From Trichodelitschia bisporula (Eukaryota; Ascomycota; Dothideomycetes; Phaeotrichales; Phaeotrichaceae): a stretch of DNA of 64,000 nucleotides. A program made the position numbers and the translations under genes. The DNA lies in contig ML996687.1 of assembly GCA_010356995.1 (NCBI GenBank), positions 1,831,148-1,895,147 of the forward strand. Direction: 5' to 3'. Numbering within the stretch: the first letter of the stretch is position 1; each line of letters starts with the position of its first letter. Shown here piece after piece: positions 10,695 through 22,800 of the stretch. The notes under the pieces were generated by a model. It was not told the origin of the DNA. It saw only the letters and a program-made list of their open reading frames with translations, and searched no databases.

Positions 10695-12338
10695 ATGGCG
10701 ACAAACGCTCCCACGAGCTTCCTGAAGCTCGCCGCTTTGTCTCTGGCTACGCTCGTCGCTGCCCAGTCTCCCACCGTGACCCTCGACTCGGGCGTTTACC
10801 GCGGCCTGGCGACGAGTCTTCCCGGCTCTTCCGTAACGGTGCACAAGTATCTTGGGATTCCTTTCGCAGAGCCGCCAGAGCGCTTCGGCCTTCCCCAGCC
10901 ACTACCGCCCTCCACCGCCGTTAAGTCAGCGGAGAAGGGCGCGCCAGCATGCCCTGAGAACACCTCAGGGAGCATGGGCGCCTTCGGCAACGGTGCGGCA
11001 ACGGAGAGCGAGGACTGCCTCTACCTCAACGTGTTCACACCGGCTGCGGCACTGAATGCCACTGAGAAGAAGACGGTCATGGTGTGGTTCTTCGGCGGCG
11101 GACTGCAGTTCGGCTCGGCGTCTATGCCTGGCTACGACGGCACCTCGTTCGCGACAAACCAGGACGTGGTGCTCGTGGCGACGAACTACCGCACCAACAT
11201 CTTCGGCTTCCCCGGCGAACTCCCCTTCCCAGGTCTTCAAGCCCGCACCAGCAATCTCGGCTTCCTTGATCAACGTGCCGCTCTCCAATGGGTGCAAGAC
11301 AACATCGCCAAGTTCGGCGGCGATCCCAGCAAGGTGACCATCTTCGGCGAAAGCGCTGGCGCCCGCTCCGTCGATTTTCACCTGCTCACCACGCAAGACC
11401 CGCCCTTCCGCGCCGTCATCATGCAGTCCGGCTCCGCGCACCTGTACCCCGGCACCATCGGGGCTGCACCCAAGAAGGCCAACACCACCGCCTTCCTCGC
11501 CGTGGCGGAGGCCGTTGGCTGCCCGAACGAGGGCAGCGAGGCGCTCCTACACTGCATGCGCGCCGTGCCGCTGGCCACGCTCAAGGCCGCCGTCCTAAAG
11601 AGCCCGATCCAGTTCGGCGCTGAGGACGACCAGGGCTTCACCACGCTGCGGGACTCGGAAGCGGCTCGGCTTGAACATCGGGTTGCGAATGTGAGCTTGA
11701 TGATTGGGACGAATGCCGACGAGCAGAAAGCTACGATTGTTAGGGACCGTGGCCTCAGGCTGGCGGCGTTTTTGAAGAAGCAGGTGGAGGATGATACACT
11801 GCGGGCGAAGGTCGCAGGCGCGTACAAGGTTGGGGCGGAGTATAAGACGGAGTTTGATACCATGGCGGCGGTGGCTACGGATATGGCGTTTACGTGCGTG
11901 ACGTCGCGGGAGTCGCGGATCAGTGCACAGGCAGGCTACCGTGGGTGCCCTCCTCCCTGAAACCCTGCCAAATTACTAACCTCACTAGCAACCTGGCGCT
12001 TCCTCTTCAACGCCTCATTCCCCAATAGCGAAGCCTTCAATGGGTCCGGCGCATACCACTCCTCGGAGATCCAATACGTGTTCGGCAATCTGAGGACACC
12101 GAAGGGTCCGTCCAAGCCGGAGGAAATCTCGCTGAGCAAGGCGATGCAGACGGCGTGGGCGACTTTTGCGAAGAATCCGCTTGCGGGGCCCGGATGGGCT
12201 CGTGTTGGCTCTGGCAATGGAAGTCAGGAGCTGGGTGAGTTCAATTATGATGGGAAGTTGCATGCGAAGAGTCCTGCGTTTTTGGACCGCCATTGTGTAC
12301 TGTTTGAGGAGATTGTTATTGAGGCTGCGAGGGGGTAG
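10695..12338 (+). CDS. Secreted type-B carboxylesterase/lipase
   Basis: Two exons, 10695-11940 and 11989-12338; the 48-nt intron has branch site TTACTAAC and joins as ...AGY-PTWRFLFN.... The product is 531 aa with an N-terminal signal peptide of about 22-24 residues ending ...TLVAAQ. It belongs to the alpha/beta-hydrolase carboxylesterase type B family: oxyanion loop GGGLQFGS, nucleophile elbow GESAG (Ser220), an acidic residue in the IGTNADEQ stretch, and a candidate catalytic His439 in AYHSSEI near the C-terminus. It should hydrolyse carboxylic esters outside the cell; the substrate cannot be read from sequence. The start is supported by an AACCATGG context. Length is normal for the fungal family. 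Confidence 0.92.
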
Positions 12339-12913
12339 TGGTCTGCGGTATTCTTCATGGGCCACTGGGCTCTGAACGTCTTCGGCTTCACAAGCGATGA
12401 CAGTTCTAATTCATTGACCTTTTCCGCATCGCGCATCCTCGTCTATGCCAGATCGGCCTCTTCGAAAACATGACCTGAATACGTCACAGCTGGATTCCAC
12501 AAGTCCAGATAGGTGCACTTCCATGAAGTTGACCACGAGATGAGGAAAGTTCTAACCCAAATGCTGGTTCTAGCACGATCCATTCGGTTGCTGACAGACA
12601 TTCCATTCCACATTGACCTCTTATGGATGTACACAGACCCAACGTACACATCTGTACACTCCGGAAATACCACCCGTTGCCACTCCAGCCACAAAACTAA
12701 ATATCAGAACTCCCTAGCTATCCACCCGGAATCACGCCCGGCCTTCCGTGCGGTACCACCTGTAACATGTATCATCCAGCCCACCATCAGCAAACGCTCC
12801 GAAACAGATTTATAAGGCCGCATCTCTCCCCTCTAGCCTTTTTTCTCACATCTCACTTTGCCAGACCCAGAACAATCCCTTCCCGTAGCCCTTCGGGTCT
12901 GATCCTCGCAACC
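12339..12913. other. Intergenic spacer and promoter of the Myb-like gene
   Basis: No supportable gene. The final 80 bp upstream of the ATG at 12914 are pyrimidine-rich, as expected for a fungal promoter and leader. Confidence 0.5.
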
Positions 12914-13649
12914 ATGGCCCCTAAACCCTTCATGCACGACCCAACCTCCACCCTCCGCCTCCTCACGGCAATAATAGAGCTCACGATTCCCAACCCCGGC
13001 AGCGTACCGTGGGACGAGGTCGCGAGCAGGATGGGGCCGGAGTTTAGCGTCACGGCTGTCAGGCACGTCTCCCTTTCCCCAGCCCCGTCAACACCTCAGC
13101 CATTCGCTCGCCCCTCCCATATTTACGAAACTAGCTAAGTTGCATAGAAACCACTGGGGCCACACCCGCCGCAACCACGGCATCCGGCGTCCCGCCACCG
13201 CTGCTGCTACCGCTGGTACCGGTTCCGAGCCCAGCACACCGCGCAAGCGGCACCGGGGACAGAGATTTCCGCCGGTGTTTGCGAGACCGGGGAAGGCGGG
13301 GCAGTTTGAGGAGGAGGATACGAGTGATGAGGAGGAGGTTGAGGTTAAGAAGGAGAAGGGGACTGGGGGGAAGAGGGGGGCTGAAAGGGAGGAGAGGGCG
13401 AGGAATAGGGAGGAGAGGGAGAGGAGCGAGGGGGAGAGGAGTGTTGAGGCGGAGGTCAAGCTTGAGAAGGGTATGAGTGGGATGGAGTTGGTGCCATTTT
13501 TGGGAACGAAGGAGGTTATTGTTATTCCGGATGAGGAGTTGGAGGAAGGGAGGTGGTTGAAGAGAAGAAAGAAGTCGATCAAGTCGGATGGGTTTATTAA
13601 GAGGGAGCCCGGCGTGCCCGGGTGGGGGCATGAGGGGGAGGAGGCCTGA
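12914..13649 (+). CDS. Short Myb/SANT-like protein with charged tail (copy A)
   Basis: Two exons, 12914-13066 and 13140-13649, give 220 aa. The first about 60 residues fit a single Myb/SANT-like helix bundle: a hydrophobic helix (LRLLTAIIEL), a conserved Trp (PWDEVASRMG) and a third helix (SVTAVRH, continuing LHRNHW after the intron). The rest is low complexity: a basic patch PRKRHRGQR followed by a Glu/Lys/Arg-rich tail. It is probably a nuclear DNA- or chromatin-associated protein of unknown target. The 73-nt intron uses GTCTCC and GCTAAG; the exact junction in helix 3 is uncertain. Two similar genes occur at 36.9 and 42.1 kb. Confidence 0.68.
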
Positions 13650-14768
13650 AGTGGAGATGGGGATGCATTTTGGATATGGAGGACATTGAATCTAGAATAT
13701 CCACCCTACGGAGTTTGGTGAGAATGTTGGCGCACTCTTGTGGCCTTTGGCTCGAAATTTCTTGGTCGGTCTAGAAGTGACTCCGGATGAGGTGCGGTTG
13801 CACGGGTGGCGATTATCACGACATTCCAGCCACAGTGGCGCCAGATGCGGCGGTGCACAGTCGCGACATTCTTCCCATCGAATTGATCATCAATCTTACC
13901 ATCACTTGTAGCAAACAGACAGTACTCGCATCAGTCCCCGCCCTCTTACGATTACAGTATTTTCGCCCGTCCCGCCGATCACCAAAAGCCCTCCTGTGAG
14001 GCATCACATTCTGACAACCCCCAAGCTTTTTCGCTCCCGTCCACGCGTTCGCTGTGATACAACCCGTGCATATGCGCTACGTAACGCAAGGCGATGCACG
14101 GATTCGATCCCATTCCATGGAGATAACACCAAGATCCGAGAGCGCTGGTGCCGTGCGCCACGAGGTTGAAGTACACATCCGCTAGCGGCGGTTGATCGAC
14201 GCACCCCACATCCACGATGCTCCCATCGCATCTCGCCAAACTCTATCCCTCACGCCCCTTGCCTATCTCCACCCTTTAGACCACTCACTTCCGTTCATTC
14301 CCTATCTACCCGCCCAACAAAGCCCCCCAGAACCTATCGCCCCCCATCCGCTCTCGTTCACACTTACTCCTCGTTCCCCGCCCAAAAACTCGTTCCGTGC
14401 GACAACCCCCACTCCGTGCGAACCTCCCTTCCCCGGAATGCCACGCTGGCCCGGGGGCGCAGCCTCAAGGCCGCGACCCACTGGCCACCCGCTCCCTATG
14501 GCAGGACAGTAATATACCCCCCCCCCCGGGCGGGCCCAATCTGCTCTCCGCAAGCCGCACTATCAACCGCACCGCGCGGCCGGCATCACGAATGGTAAAC
14601 CCTTAGACGGGGCCTCGCGGGGCATATCAGCCCCGGGGGAGATGAAGGCCACGCGCGGGAAGGGGATCGGGTGCGCCCCAGAGCCCGCAAGAGCATATAA
14701 CAGGGCGTTGGCACGCCGCTTTGACGATGGATATCGGCTAGTCGACGACTACTTTCACTCCTTTCGCC
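13650..14768. other. Intergenic region upstream of the AA9 gene
   Basis: No gene I can support. The segment at 14100-14600 is C-rich with short homopolymers. The last 70 bp contain AGAGCATATAACAG, a possible TATA-like element about 75 bp upstream of the AA9 start codon. Confidence 0.5.
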
Positions 14769-15949
14769 ATGAAGTTCATCCTCGCTACCCTGCCCGTGCT
14801 CGTTGCGGCGCATAGCGCCGTGTGGAAGGTCACGTTTGACGGGACGACGTGAGTCGCGGCCCTGACATCTCTGCTTGAAAGCGCAAGACTGACGAAACAG
14901 CTATCCCGCCCGTGATGCCCGCATGGACCCCGAGCTCGGCGCGAAGCGTGCGGAGTGGCACTTCAAGAACGTGCAGAACTTCCCCTGGATGGCGGTGCGG
15001 GACGTCGAGGACGCGTCCATTACCTGCGGGCTGGATGCGACTCCGCCGGATCTGAGTGCGAAGGCGCGGGCGGGGGCGAATGTGACGGTGCAGTGGAGTG
15101 GGATTATCCGCATGCACTTGGGGCCAGTCCTGACGGTGCGTACTCACTTCAAATAGGCGTTCCAGTACTAACGGGTGCAGTATCTCGGCCGTCTCCCTAC
15201 CCCGGACACCAAGCCGCTGGACATCAGCTTCTTCAAGATCAACGAAGCGGGCTTCGACAAGGCGCGCCGCAAGTGGGCGAATGAGGACTTGATTGAGCAT
15301 GGCACGGCCGACACCTTCCAGCTGCCGAGCGACATCAAGCCCGGCACGTACGTGCTGCGCACGGAGCTGCTGGCCCTGCACGGCAACCGCATGAACTACC
15401 TGCCGCAGGACGGGTACTCGGGCCCGCAGTTTTACACGCACTGCTTCAACGTCGAGATCCTGGGCAACGGGAACGTCGAGCCCGCAGGCGTTAAGTTCCC
15501 CGGCGGGTATAAGCGGGACGAGCCTGGTGTCAAGTTCAATCTGTATAAGAGCGAGAAGGACTGGGATGGCTATGTAGGTTTTTCCCCTCTGTTCCGGTGT
15601 TTTTCTGAAACGAGGCTGACAAAGGCAGATCATTCCGGGCCCGCCCAAGTACGCGGGCAAGTACGAGGCGCCTACCGGCGAGCCTCCGAAGGTCGAACCC
15701 AAGGATACCGGGCTCTTCCCTCCTGCTTTCCAGGCCAAGTACGAGGCGTACAAGGCGAAGGAGGATGAGTACGCAATCGCCAGCTCGAACATGGTCAATG
15801 GGGTTGATCCGACCGGCAAGGAGATGGCCAAGGGTTCGGCAAGCATTGCAACGTATTTCCAGGGGCGGACCAAGGTCCAGGCGGCGCTGAAGGAGGAGTA
15901 TAAGAACCTGCTTGCTGAGGCGAAGGCGCTGGGGATTGCCCCTAAGTAG
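14769..15949 (+). CDS. AA9 lytic polysaccharide monooxygenase with C-terminal extension
   Basis: Four exons: 14769-14848, 14901-15135, 15181-15573, 15629-15949; introns of 52, 45 and 55 nt. The 342-aa product starts with a 14-residue signal peptide (MKFILATLPVLVAA), so His15 becomes the mature N-terminus, as the copper histidine brace requires. The second copper ligand is His172 in LLALHG, and the axial Tyr190 lies in GPQFYTHC with Gln188 nearby. Cys69 and Cys193 probably form the conserved disulfide. The catalytic fold ends near residue 205; about 110 further residues, rich in Lys, Glu, Ala and Pro, have no recognisable carbohydrate-binding module. AA9 enzymes oxidatively cleave cellulose and related glucans outside the cell. 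The N-terminal half is divergent from typical AA9 sequences. Confidence 0.88.
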
Positions 15950-16880
15950 ACCCTTCAAGTATGCTGTGGTTTGAGGGGAGAGGCTAAGGATGCTGATGGG
16001 ATGAGGGTCCGGTCCGTTTCGAGAGATATGTAGAGTCTAGCCCTCCCGTTATGCTATGGTGGTTTGGAGATTCTGTGTGTTTTCGTTCGGCCTGAGTTAT
16101 CTCCCCAACCAAGTTCGCATGAAATTCATGCTATCGTATGCCAAATGAGCCAAATGTCTCCTTGGTTCAAGTGGGAAAGGACGGGGAGGAATTCACACCA
16201 GCCCTAGAACTAACTAGCACAGGATACTTGGCATCGTGTACTTGAGTTTCGAGAGTCTCTTCCTCTCTTCCTCTCTTCCTCTCTTCCTCTCTTNNNNNNN
16301 NNNNNNNNNNNNNNNNNNNNNNNNNNNNNNNNNNNNNNNNNNNNNNNNNNNNNNNNNNNNNNNNNNNNNNNNNNNNNNNNNNNNNNNNTCTCTTCCTCTC
16401 TTCCTCTCTTCCTCTCTTCCTCTCTTTGTCTTCCACTTCAATCCCCAGTTAACAAAGTTGCCGTTGCCTGTGTTAGAGCTTTGCTACCATCAACTCGCAC
16501 TTCAAGAGACGTCGCATATTCCAGACATATATTCCACTACACAGTAGCTCTCATGCATCCAAACCCCCCCAACCTAACCAATGTTCCCTCCCATCCAAAC
16601 CGCTAATATATACCCAATGCAAAAGAGGGGGTCAAGGATACCCGATAGAAGACCGCAGAGCGTGCGTCCGCCAAAGCATCGCAAACGAAAACAAGAAACC
16701 ACACTTCGTCGTCGTCAGGCTCATCATCCCCCAACATCGGCTATCTTATACACATCGCCCCAACCGGTGAGAAGAAAAAGAGACTGAGGAAAGGAAACTG
16801 ACATCGCCGCGGTCTGCACGACGATCAAGGATCGTTCCGTAGGGGTATATCCGCCATCATCAACTCCACCAGCCAACATC
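15950..16880. other. Convergent 3' spacer with microsatellite and assembly gap
   Basis: Lies between the 3' ends of the AA9 gene (plus) and the SAM/PH gene (minus). It contains an octanucleotide microsatellite split by a run of N. No gene seen. Confidence 0.7.
16253..16428. repeat. CTCTTCCT microsatellite interrupted by 95-N gap
   Basis: At least four to five copies of the 8-bp unit stand on each side of an N run at 16294-16388. The gap almost certainly hides more copies of the same unit, so the array length is unknown. Confidence 0.92.
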
Positions 16881-19868
16881 TTAAACCGCGTTCCCATTAT
16901 GGGCAACCTCATACCCGTCCTTCTTCGCCTTCAACGCACGCGCAAGCATAAGCTCCCTCATCCAATCAATCCTCTCATCACGACTCCGTACCGCAAAATG
17001 ATGTGTCTTCCCACTCTCTCCTTCACCCGGCACAAGCTGGAACTCAAAGGCCGCATCCTTCCCCGCAGTCCCATGGCTCTCACCACTCGTCGCAATCTTC
17101 AACGCCTTCAACTTCGCTGCCAACTTCCCTCCGCCAGCAATGCTACTGCACGCAATCCCATACTGCCCCACATCCAAAACCTCCTGCGCCTCCGCACCGG
17201 GCACGTCGTTCCTATGCATGGCGAGCTCGCTCCCCCGCAGCCGGAAATGTGCACTCCGCCACTCATGCCGCAACAACCGCGTCCGCCGCTTCTTCATCCA
17301 CCCTGCATGCGTCACCCCAGGGTACCGTGGGTCCTCGCCCCGCTCCCCTTCGGTCTCTAGTCGCGCCACCGCCTCAGCACTCGACCCCGTTGCTGCACTC
17401 CCGCGCCTCTGCGCCGTCACCGGCGTGGCCTCGTGCTCCGCGACCGCGGGTAGCGCCATGCTAGGCCTGCGGCGCTCGGCACGGCTCGCGCTGCGCTGTA
17501 CAACCGGCGGCGTCGGGCCGGACATGCTGGCCCGGTCTTGCACAAAGGAAACCCGCTCCACGCGGGGCCCGTCGCCGAAGGTCATGTTCGGTGGCACGGA
17601 CTGGGATGTTTCGCGCGCGATGGGGCCGCGGGGCACGGTTGTCACTGCTACCGGGACGTCAAATTCGGAGGCCGGTGTGCCGAAGCGGTAGATGCTTTCG
17701 CGGAGGGATTCCCGCGGGTCCACGGCCTGGGTGATTGGGCTGGCGCCGCGGGAGGGCGGGGAAGTGGCGGCGGGTGGTTGGTGGGCGGGGTGGGTGCGGG
17801 GGAAGGCGGAGTCGGGGGAGAGCGCAGTGTGGCAGGGAGAGAAAGTGTCGTATGGGTTTGGTGGGAGGGCGGGCGCATAGTGGTTATGGAGGTCCTGCTG
17901 GTGTTGCAGGGCCGCCTGTTGTTGTTGGAATTGCGCCTGTTGGTGGTGCAGGTGCGCCATTTGCTGGAGGTACGATTGGTGCTGCGCGTAGGAGAGCGCA
18001 CTGCTGGCGCGGGGGATGTCGAGGCGGGGCAGGGCGTGGAGCTGGGTTAGGGGACGGGCCGGGAGGGCATGCTGTTGCTGGGCGAAGGGGTTCGGGGCAA
18101 CAGGCAGGGTCGGCTGCGGCGGGAACAGCTCGAGCCTCGTGCCGTAGTCACCGACAGGCGTGTCGAGGTCTTCGGCGGCCGGACACGCCGACGGCGGCTC
18201 GATGTGCTGCAACGTCAGGAACTGCTTCACGTTCTCCTGCGGATCCCGCTCCTCGAGGTACTTGAGCGCGCTCTCGTGCAGCGCGATGGCCGGGAACTCG
18301 CCTGGCCCCAGCAGGTCGCTCGACGCGACGACGCTGGCGCCGACGGTGCTCTGGCCCGCATCCTCGGCTTCCTCGGCTAGGGCGGGGAGCTGCTCGTCCG
18401 CGCTGCGGCGCGCGCCCTCGACTAGGTTCGGCGCGGATCCTGCGTTGCCCGGGTCGCCGGCGATGAAGATACGCCCGCCGTTTTCTGGCGAGATAGGAAA
18501 ACCATGTTCCTCCTTTAGCCGGCGGAGGAGTTTCTGTTGCCGCTTGTACTTGTGGCATTTTTCACCCTTGGGACAGCTGTGAGGCTTCGGGATTAGCTGC
18601 TCGATCGCCACGATGCTGACGCTGTCGGCGGGCATGATGGGCTCGTCGCCGTTGCGCCGGTGCTTGCGGCGGCGGCGGCGCGGCTGTGCGGGCTCTTGCT
18701 CGGCGGGTTTGGGGGGGGCGGTGGGGGTGGTGGAGGGGGAGCGGCGGAGGGGCTGTGCGGCGTGGAGATTTTCTGTGGAATTGCACGACGAGGACCCGTT
18801 GATGTCTTCGAAGGGCGTGGGAACGGGCGACAAGCTGCCATGTCCTTGCCGGAGACTGCAGATGAAGTTCCAGATCTGGTGGCGCTTGCCGAAGCTCTGG
18901 ATCCCGAGCTCCTTGAGGTCATTGAGTTGCAGGTCGAGTAGCACAGTACCGGTTATGTCGTGGAATTGGAACTTCTCGACGATGGCCGCGTCGATCCCGA
19001 GGTTGTACATCCAGAGCCCGACTTGCTGCGCTGACCAGGTGCGCGGCTCGTCCCTATCCCAGGCCGCGCCGAAGGGGGCTTGCACGGCGGCCGGCGCTGA
19101 CGTGATCGCCGTCGTGACGGTTGTGGGCGTGCCGTTGGGCGAAAAGCGGCCTATGGCCGTGGTGTCGAGGCTGAGGGGGATGCGCTTGGGAAGCAGCGGA
19201 CTGAGCTGCAGCACGTGGTCGTCGAAGGCAGTGGAGGAGCGGAAGAGATGCGGCCCTTTGGGCCCTTCGACGGGTCTTGCCTCGAGGGTTAGGAAGGTGC
19301 GGCGGATGGAGTGGGGCGTGGGGATTTCGTCGAAGGTCGAGATTGTGGTTTGGCTGCGGCGGGACTCGTTCTGGACATTGTCAATTCAGCCTTGCTGACG
19401 TTAGTGGGCATTGGGGGGGGGGGGGGACGCACGCCCTCGAACAGGCTCTCAGAATCCTCCTCGAAAAGACTCTGGTCGTCGTACTCGTCGGCTTCGTAGG
19501 CTTGGTCGTCTGGACTGCTATCTTCCTCGTCCTCGAAGATCTGGGTTACTTCGGATAGGGGCCGGGCATGGGCAGACCGCACGACGGGCACCTCCAGTGT
19601 GTTCGTGCGCGGGGTGGGGACTTCGGGGACGATGCTCAGGGCGTGGATGCGCCGGTTTGCGAGGCCCGTGTCGATAGCGAAGAGGGGTTGCATTTTGCCC
19701 CGTTGGAACATTTCTACGTCCCCTTCGAGGGGGGTGATGGGGGAGGAGAGCTGTGCCGAGGGTTAGTGCGTGTTGGGTGAGGCCAGCGGGTAATCGAGGC
19801 AAGACAGGTACAAGACACCACGACCACCTCGACGACCCGCACAGCCTCGGGGGCGGAAAACTCACCAT
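16881..19868 (-). CDS. SAM and PH domain protein (Boi-like polarity/signalling scaffold)
   Basis: Three coding exons on the minus strand: 19866-19868, 19433-19750 and 16881-19370, giving about 936 aa. The first exon is only the ATG, followed at once by GTGAGT; the 115-nt intron ends CACTAACCCTCGGCACAG. The second intron (19371-19432) carries a C14 tract right after its donor. A SAM domain at about 215-285 (WSAQQVGLWMYNLGIDAAIV...) is followed by long Pro/Gln/Ser-rich disordered stretches with a basic patch (RRRRKHRRN), and a PH domain lies at about 795-920 (GWMKKRRTRLLRHEWRSAHF...). In yeast, SAM/PH proteins such as Boi1/2 act in polarity and exocytosis at the plasma membrane; this one lacks an obvious SH3, so the role is inferred only from domains. 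ATG 19711 is an alternative start. Confidence 0.83.
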
Positions 19869-22800
19869 TGTGAAATATCACACGAAGAAAAGGAAAACCG
19901 TCGCCGGCTACTTTTCTCTTTTTGAGACGATCTATGCGGATATCATGAGGAATGGTTCAAAGCAGGAACGCAAGCAAAGCAAAAGGCAAAGCAATGGCAA
20001 AGGCAAGCACTCGACGCAAGACGTGAATGTGAAAGACACCAAACGGAAGGGAGAAGAAGGCGAGGGGAAGAATCGACGCACCACAGGCCTAAAGTACATG
20101 CAGCAAGCTTGCTGCAACAGCGAACAGGGTGGGCGGAGACGAGCGCAAAAGGCACCACCAGGGCTCGCAAAGCAACTGCATGAAGCACACTTACTGTTCC
20201 CTCCACTCGGCTCCCTCTTAGCCTTGCGATGGGATAGGCTGAGGGTGAGAAAACGGGCTTGGGGAATAAACTGTCAGAGACAATAACGGCTTTTCGGCTT
20301 TTGCTCTTCTTTTCCTCTTTTACTCTCGCTTCCTCTTTTGCCCGTCGTTAGCCTTTCCTTGAGCGAGGAGAGGGCGGGCGGGGTGAGGGGTGGGCTGTGA
20401 TGGGCTTCGTGAGGGTTACGGGGAATCCCCAGCCAATGTCGTCTAACTTGACTCTGGGGCTTGAGAGGGGGAAAGGGTGGAGCCACCGCTATGCGAGCAC
20501 AGGAAACACAGCAGTAAGTCGAGTAAGGACTAGAACTGACAAAGAGAGACAGTGTAGGCACGGAATAGCAGCATCGCATGGAGACGCTCGAGAAGCACCA
20601 GAGATGCCGTCCGACCATTGGCCTCGCTACTCGACCGCCCCGGCCCCGCCCACACGCCTAACCCTCGTAACCCTGTCCTCATGGCCCCGCCCCCAGACCA
20701 ACCACATCGGCCCCTCCAACCTCGTCCCATCCAATGAGCATTCTCAGCACCGCCGAGCTTCACGTCCGGCGGCTATTTTGGTGAGGATGTTGGGAGAGCA
20801 TGGAGAAGACCTTTTGGCCCTGGCCGCTGTTTTGCAGGCCGGCTGCGGGGCATGGGTGGCACAGTGCACAGCAGACTGGGGACAGGGTTTGATGGCGGAG
20901 AGGGCAGCGCTTGGATGTGATGTCCCATTGCTCGGTGGGTGATGGGACTTTTCTATTGAGGCTTGATTGTGTGCCCCCCCACCCCCTCGCTTCTTCTTCA
21001 GGGTCCTCGTTGCTAGGAGATGCGGTGATATGATTACTAGCGAGTATTGAGGACGTGATAATGGTGACGGTGATAGGGATGGGGAAAGGGGAATCGCTAT
21101 GGGGTTTAACGAAGGTGGAATATGGGATACGAGAGGAGTAATGGAGGGGTTACAGAGGTCGATTGCGATAAGACGCCAGTTACGGGCCGGGGCACCGTGT
21201 GGATAGTGCTGCTTGAGTGAGGTGAGTGGGTTGATGACGGGCAATGGAGACGAGCGAACGTCGAGTTCCGTATTCCATCTGTCATAGCGCTCCGCCATCG
21301 GACTCAAGCCTTGCCTCGAGTTGCCATGTCAAAGTATCAACAATCTCAAACGACTCAGACCCCCTAAGCCATCACACGATCCCACAATCTCTCCAGAAAT
21401 TCCGAATTCTTCCATTCGGCGAAGCAGAAAAAAAGAGTAGACGCTCAGACCCAGCGCCTCTTTGCGCAAAATCTCAAATGCGCAAGAATGCCCACCCCCG
21501 CCGCGGCGCCACACCGGCCAGCCCACGGCGCCATGATTTTCGCCCCGTCTCTATTGTATCGACACAGTCGTCATCGGGTAGCGGGTGCGGGTGCGGGTGC
21601 GCGGTCGCTTCTTCGGCTGCATGAGAGGGAAAGAAGTGACGAATGAAAAACAAAGTCTAGATCCTGCGATCCCCCAGGACACGTTGCAATGTGTGCCCGG
21701 AACTGGTTCTTCACCAAAGTCGCCCGTGCAGCAATCCACTCATCGTGAACATGCCCAGCGAAGCAAATTCCCCATCCAACCCAGCCCAGATCGTGAATAA
21801 CCAGTGGAAAGACACCGTTCCCATGCCCCATCCCCTCCCCGATCCAGCCATCTCACCCGCACAACTACGCAACTGCATAAACTTTCTTCTGCACCCCGAC
21901 CCTTCTTCACCAGTGTGCCGAACTCACCACCCCAGCTTACCGTAGCAAATCCCAGAACCGGCTACTCACTTCTGTGGGCAGAACAAGCCATGCCCCGAAC
22001 CCAAAGATGCGCGAAGGATTCGCCTGCGCGGTGCAAGCACATTCACCCACGCCCAGTCCAGCCCAGGTGCCGTCAGTCACGCGGCCCCGTGGGCGAAATG
22101 GCTGCGGGGTAAAAGGGACAGGACGACGAGCGAGCGGAGAAGGCGAGAAAGTCACTCAGAGCGCAGCGTCGTATGAGAGAGAGACAGAATCGAGGCCACT
22201 GGCTCAAATCCCTTGCTCACCACACGGCTCGCAAATCCCACTCTCGGGTCTCGCCCACTCGTTTTCCGGGTCTGCTGACGACGGGACAGCCGGCCGTGGT
22301 ACGTACCTGCACGCCCTCACCGACCCATCACGCTCAGCATCGCCCGAGTGTAAGGTCGAAGCGAAGCCACGACGGGCTGTGGTACGGGATATTTGTGCGA
22401 CGTATGCCGATGTGTCCTTTTCGCCTGTTAGCTATCGTAGTCGAGGCGGGTCGCTAGATGGGAATGGTGTATTGGAGAGAATTGACATTGCGGAAGTGGC
22501 CGCCTCAGTCGTGATCGCCACCGCCTCCGCCTCGCCCATCGCACGAGTCCCCAGCCTCCAGCCTCCTCCGCCTTCGGAGCTCGCAATGGCAGAGGCGGGG
22601 CTGACATCCGCCCCGACGACCACGCGACACTCTCAAGTCACTTTCTCCAATCCATCCAGTCAAGAAACTGGAATTTAGCAACGCCTCACTGAACTCCTGT
22701 CGTGGGAAGTTTCGCTTCTTTTCCCCGCTAATTTAGCCTCATCAGCAATCGTAGCCTTCCTCATCTAAACAATGGCATCACCCACCGCCATCAAACAAGA

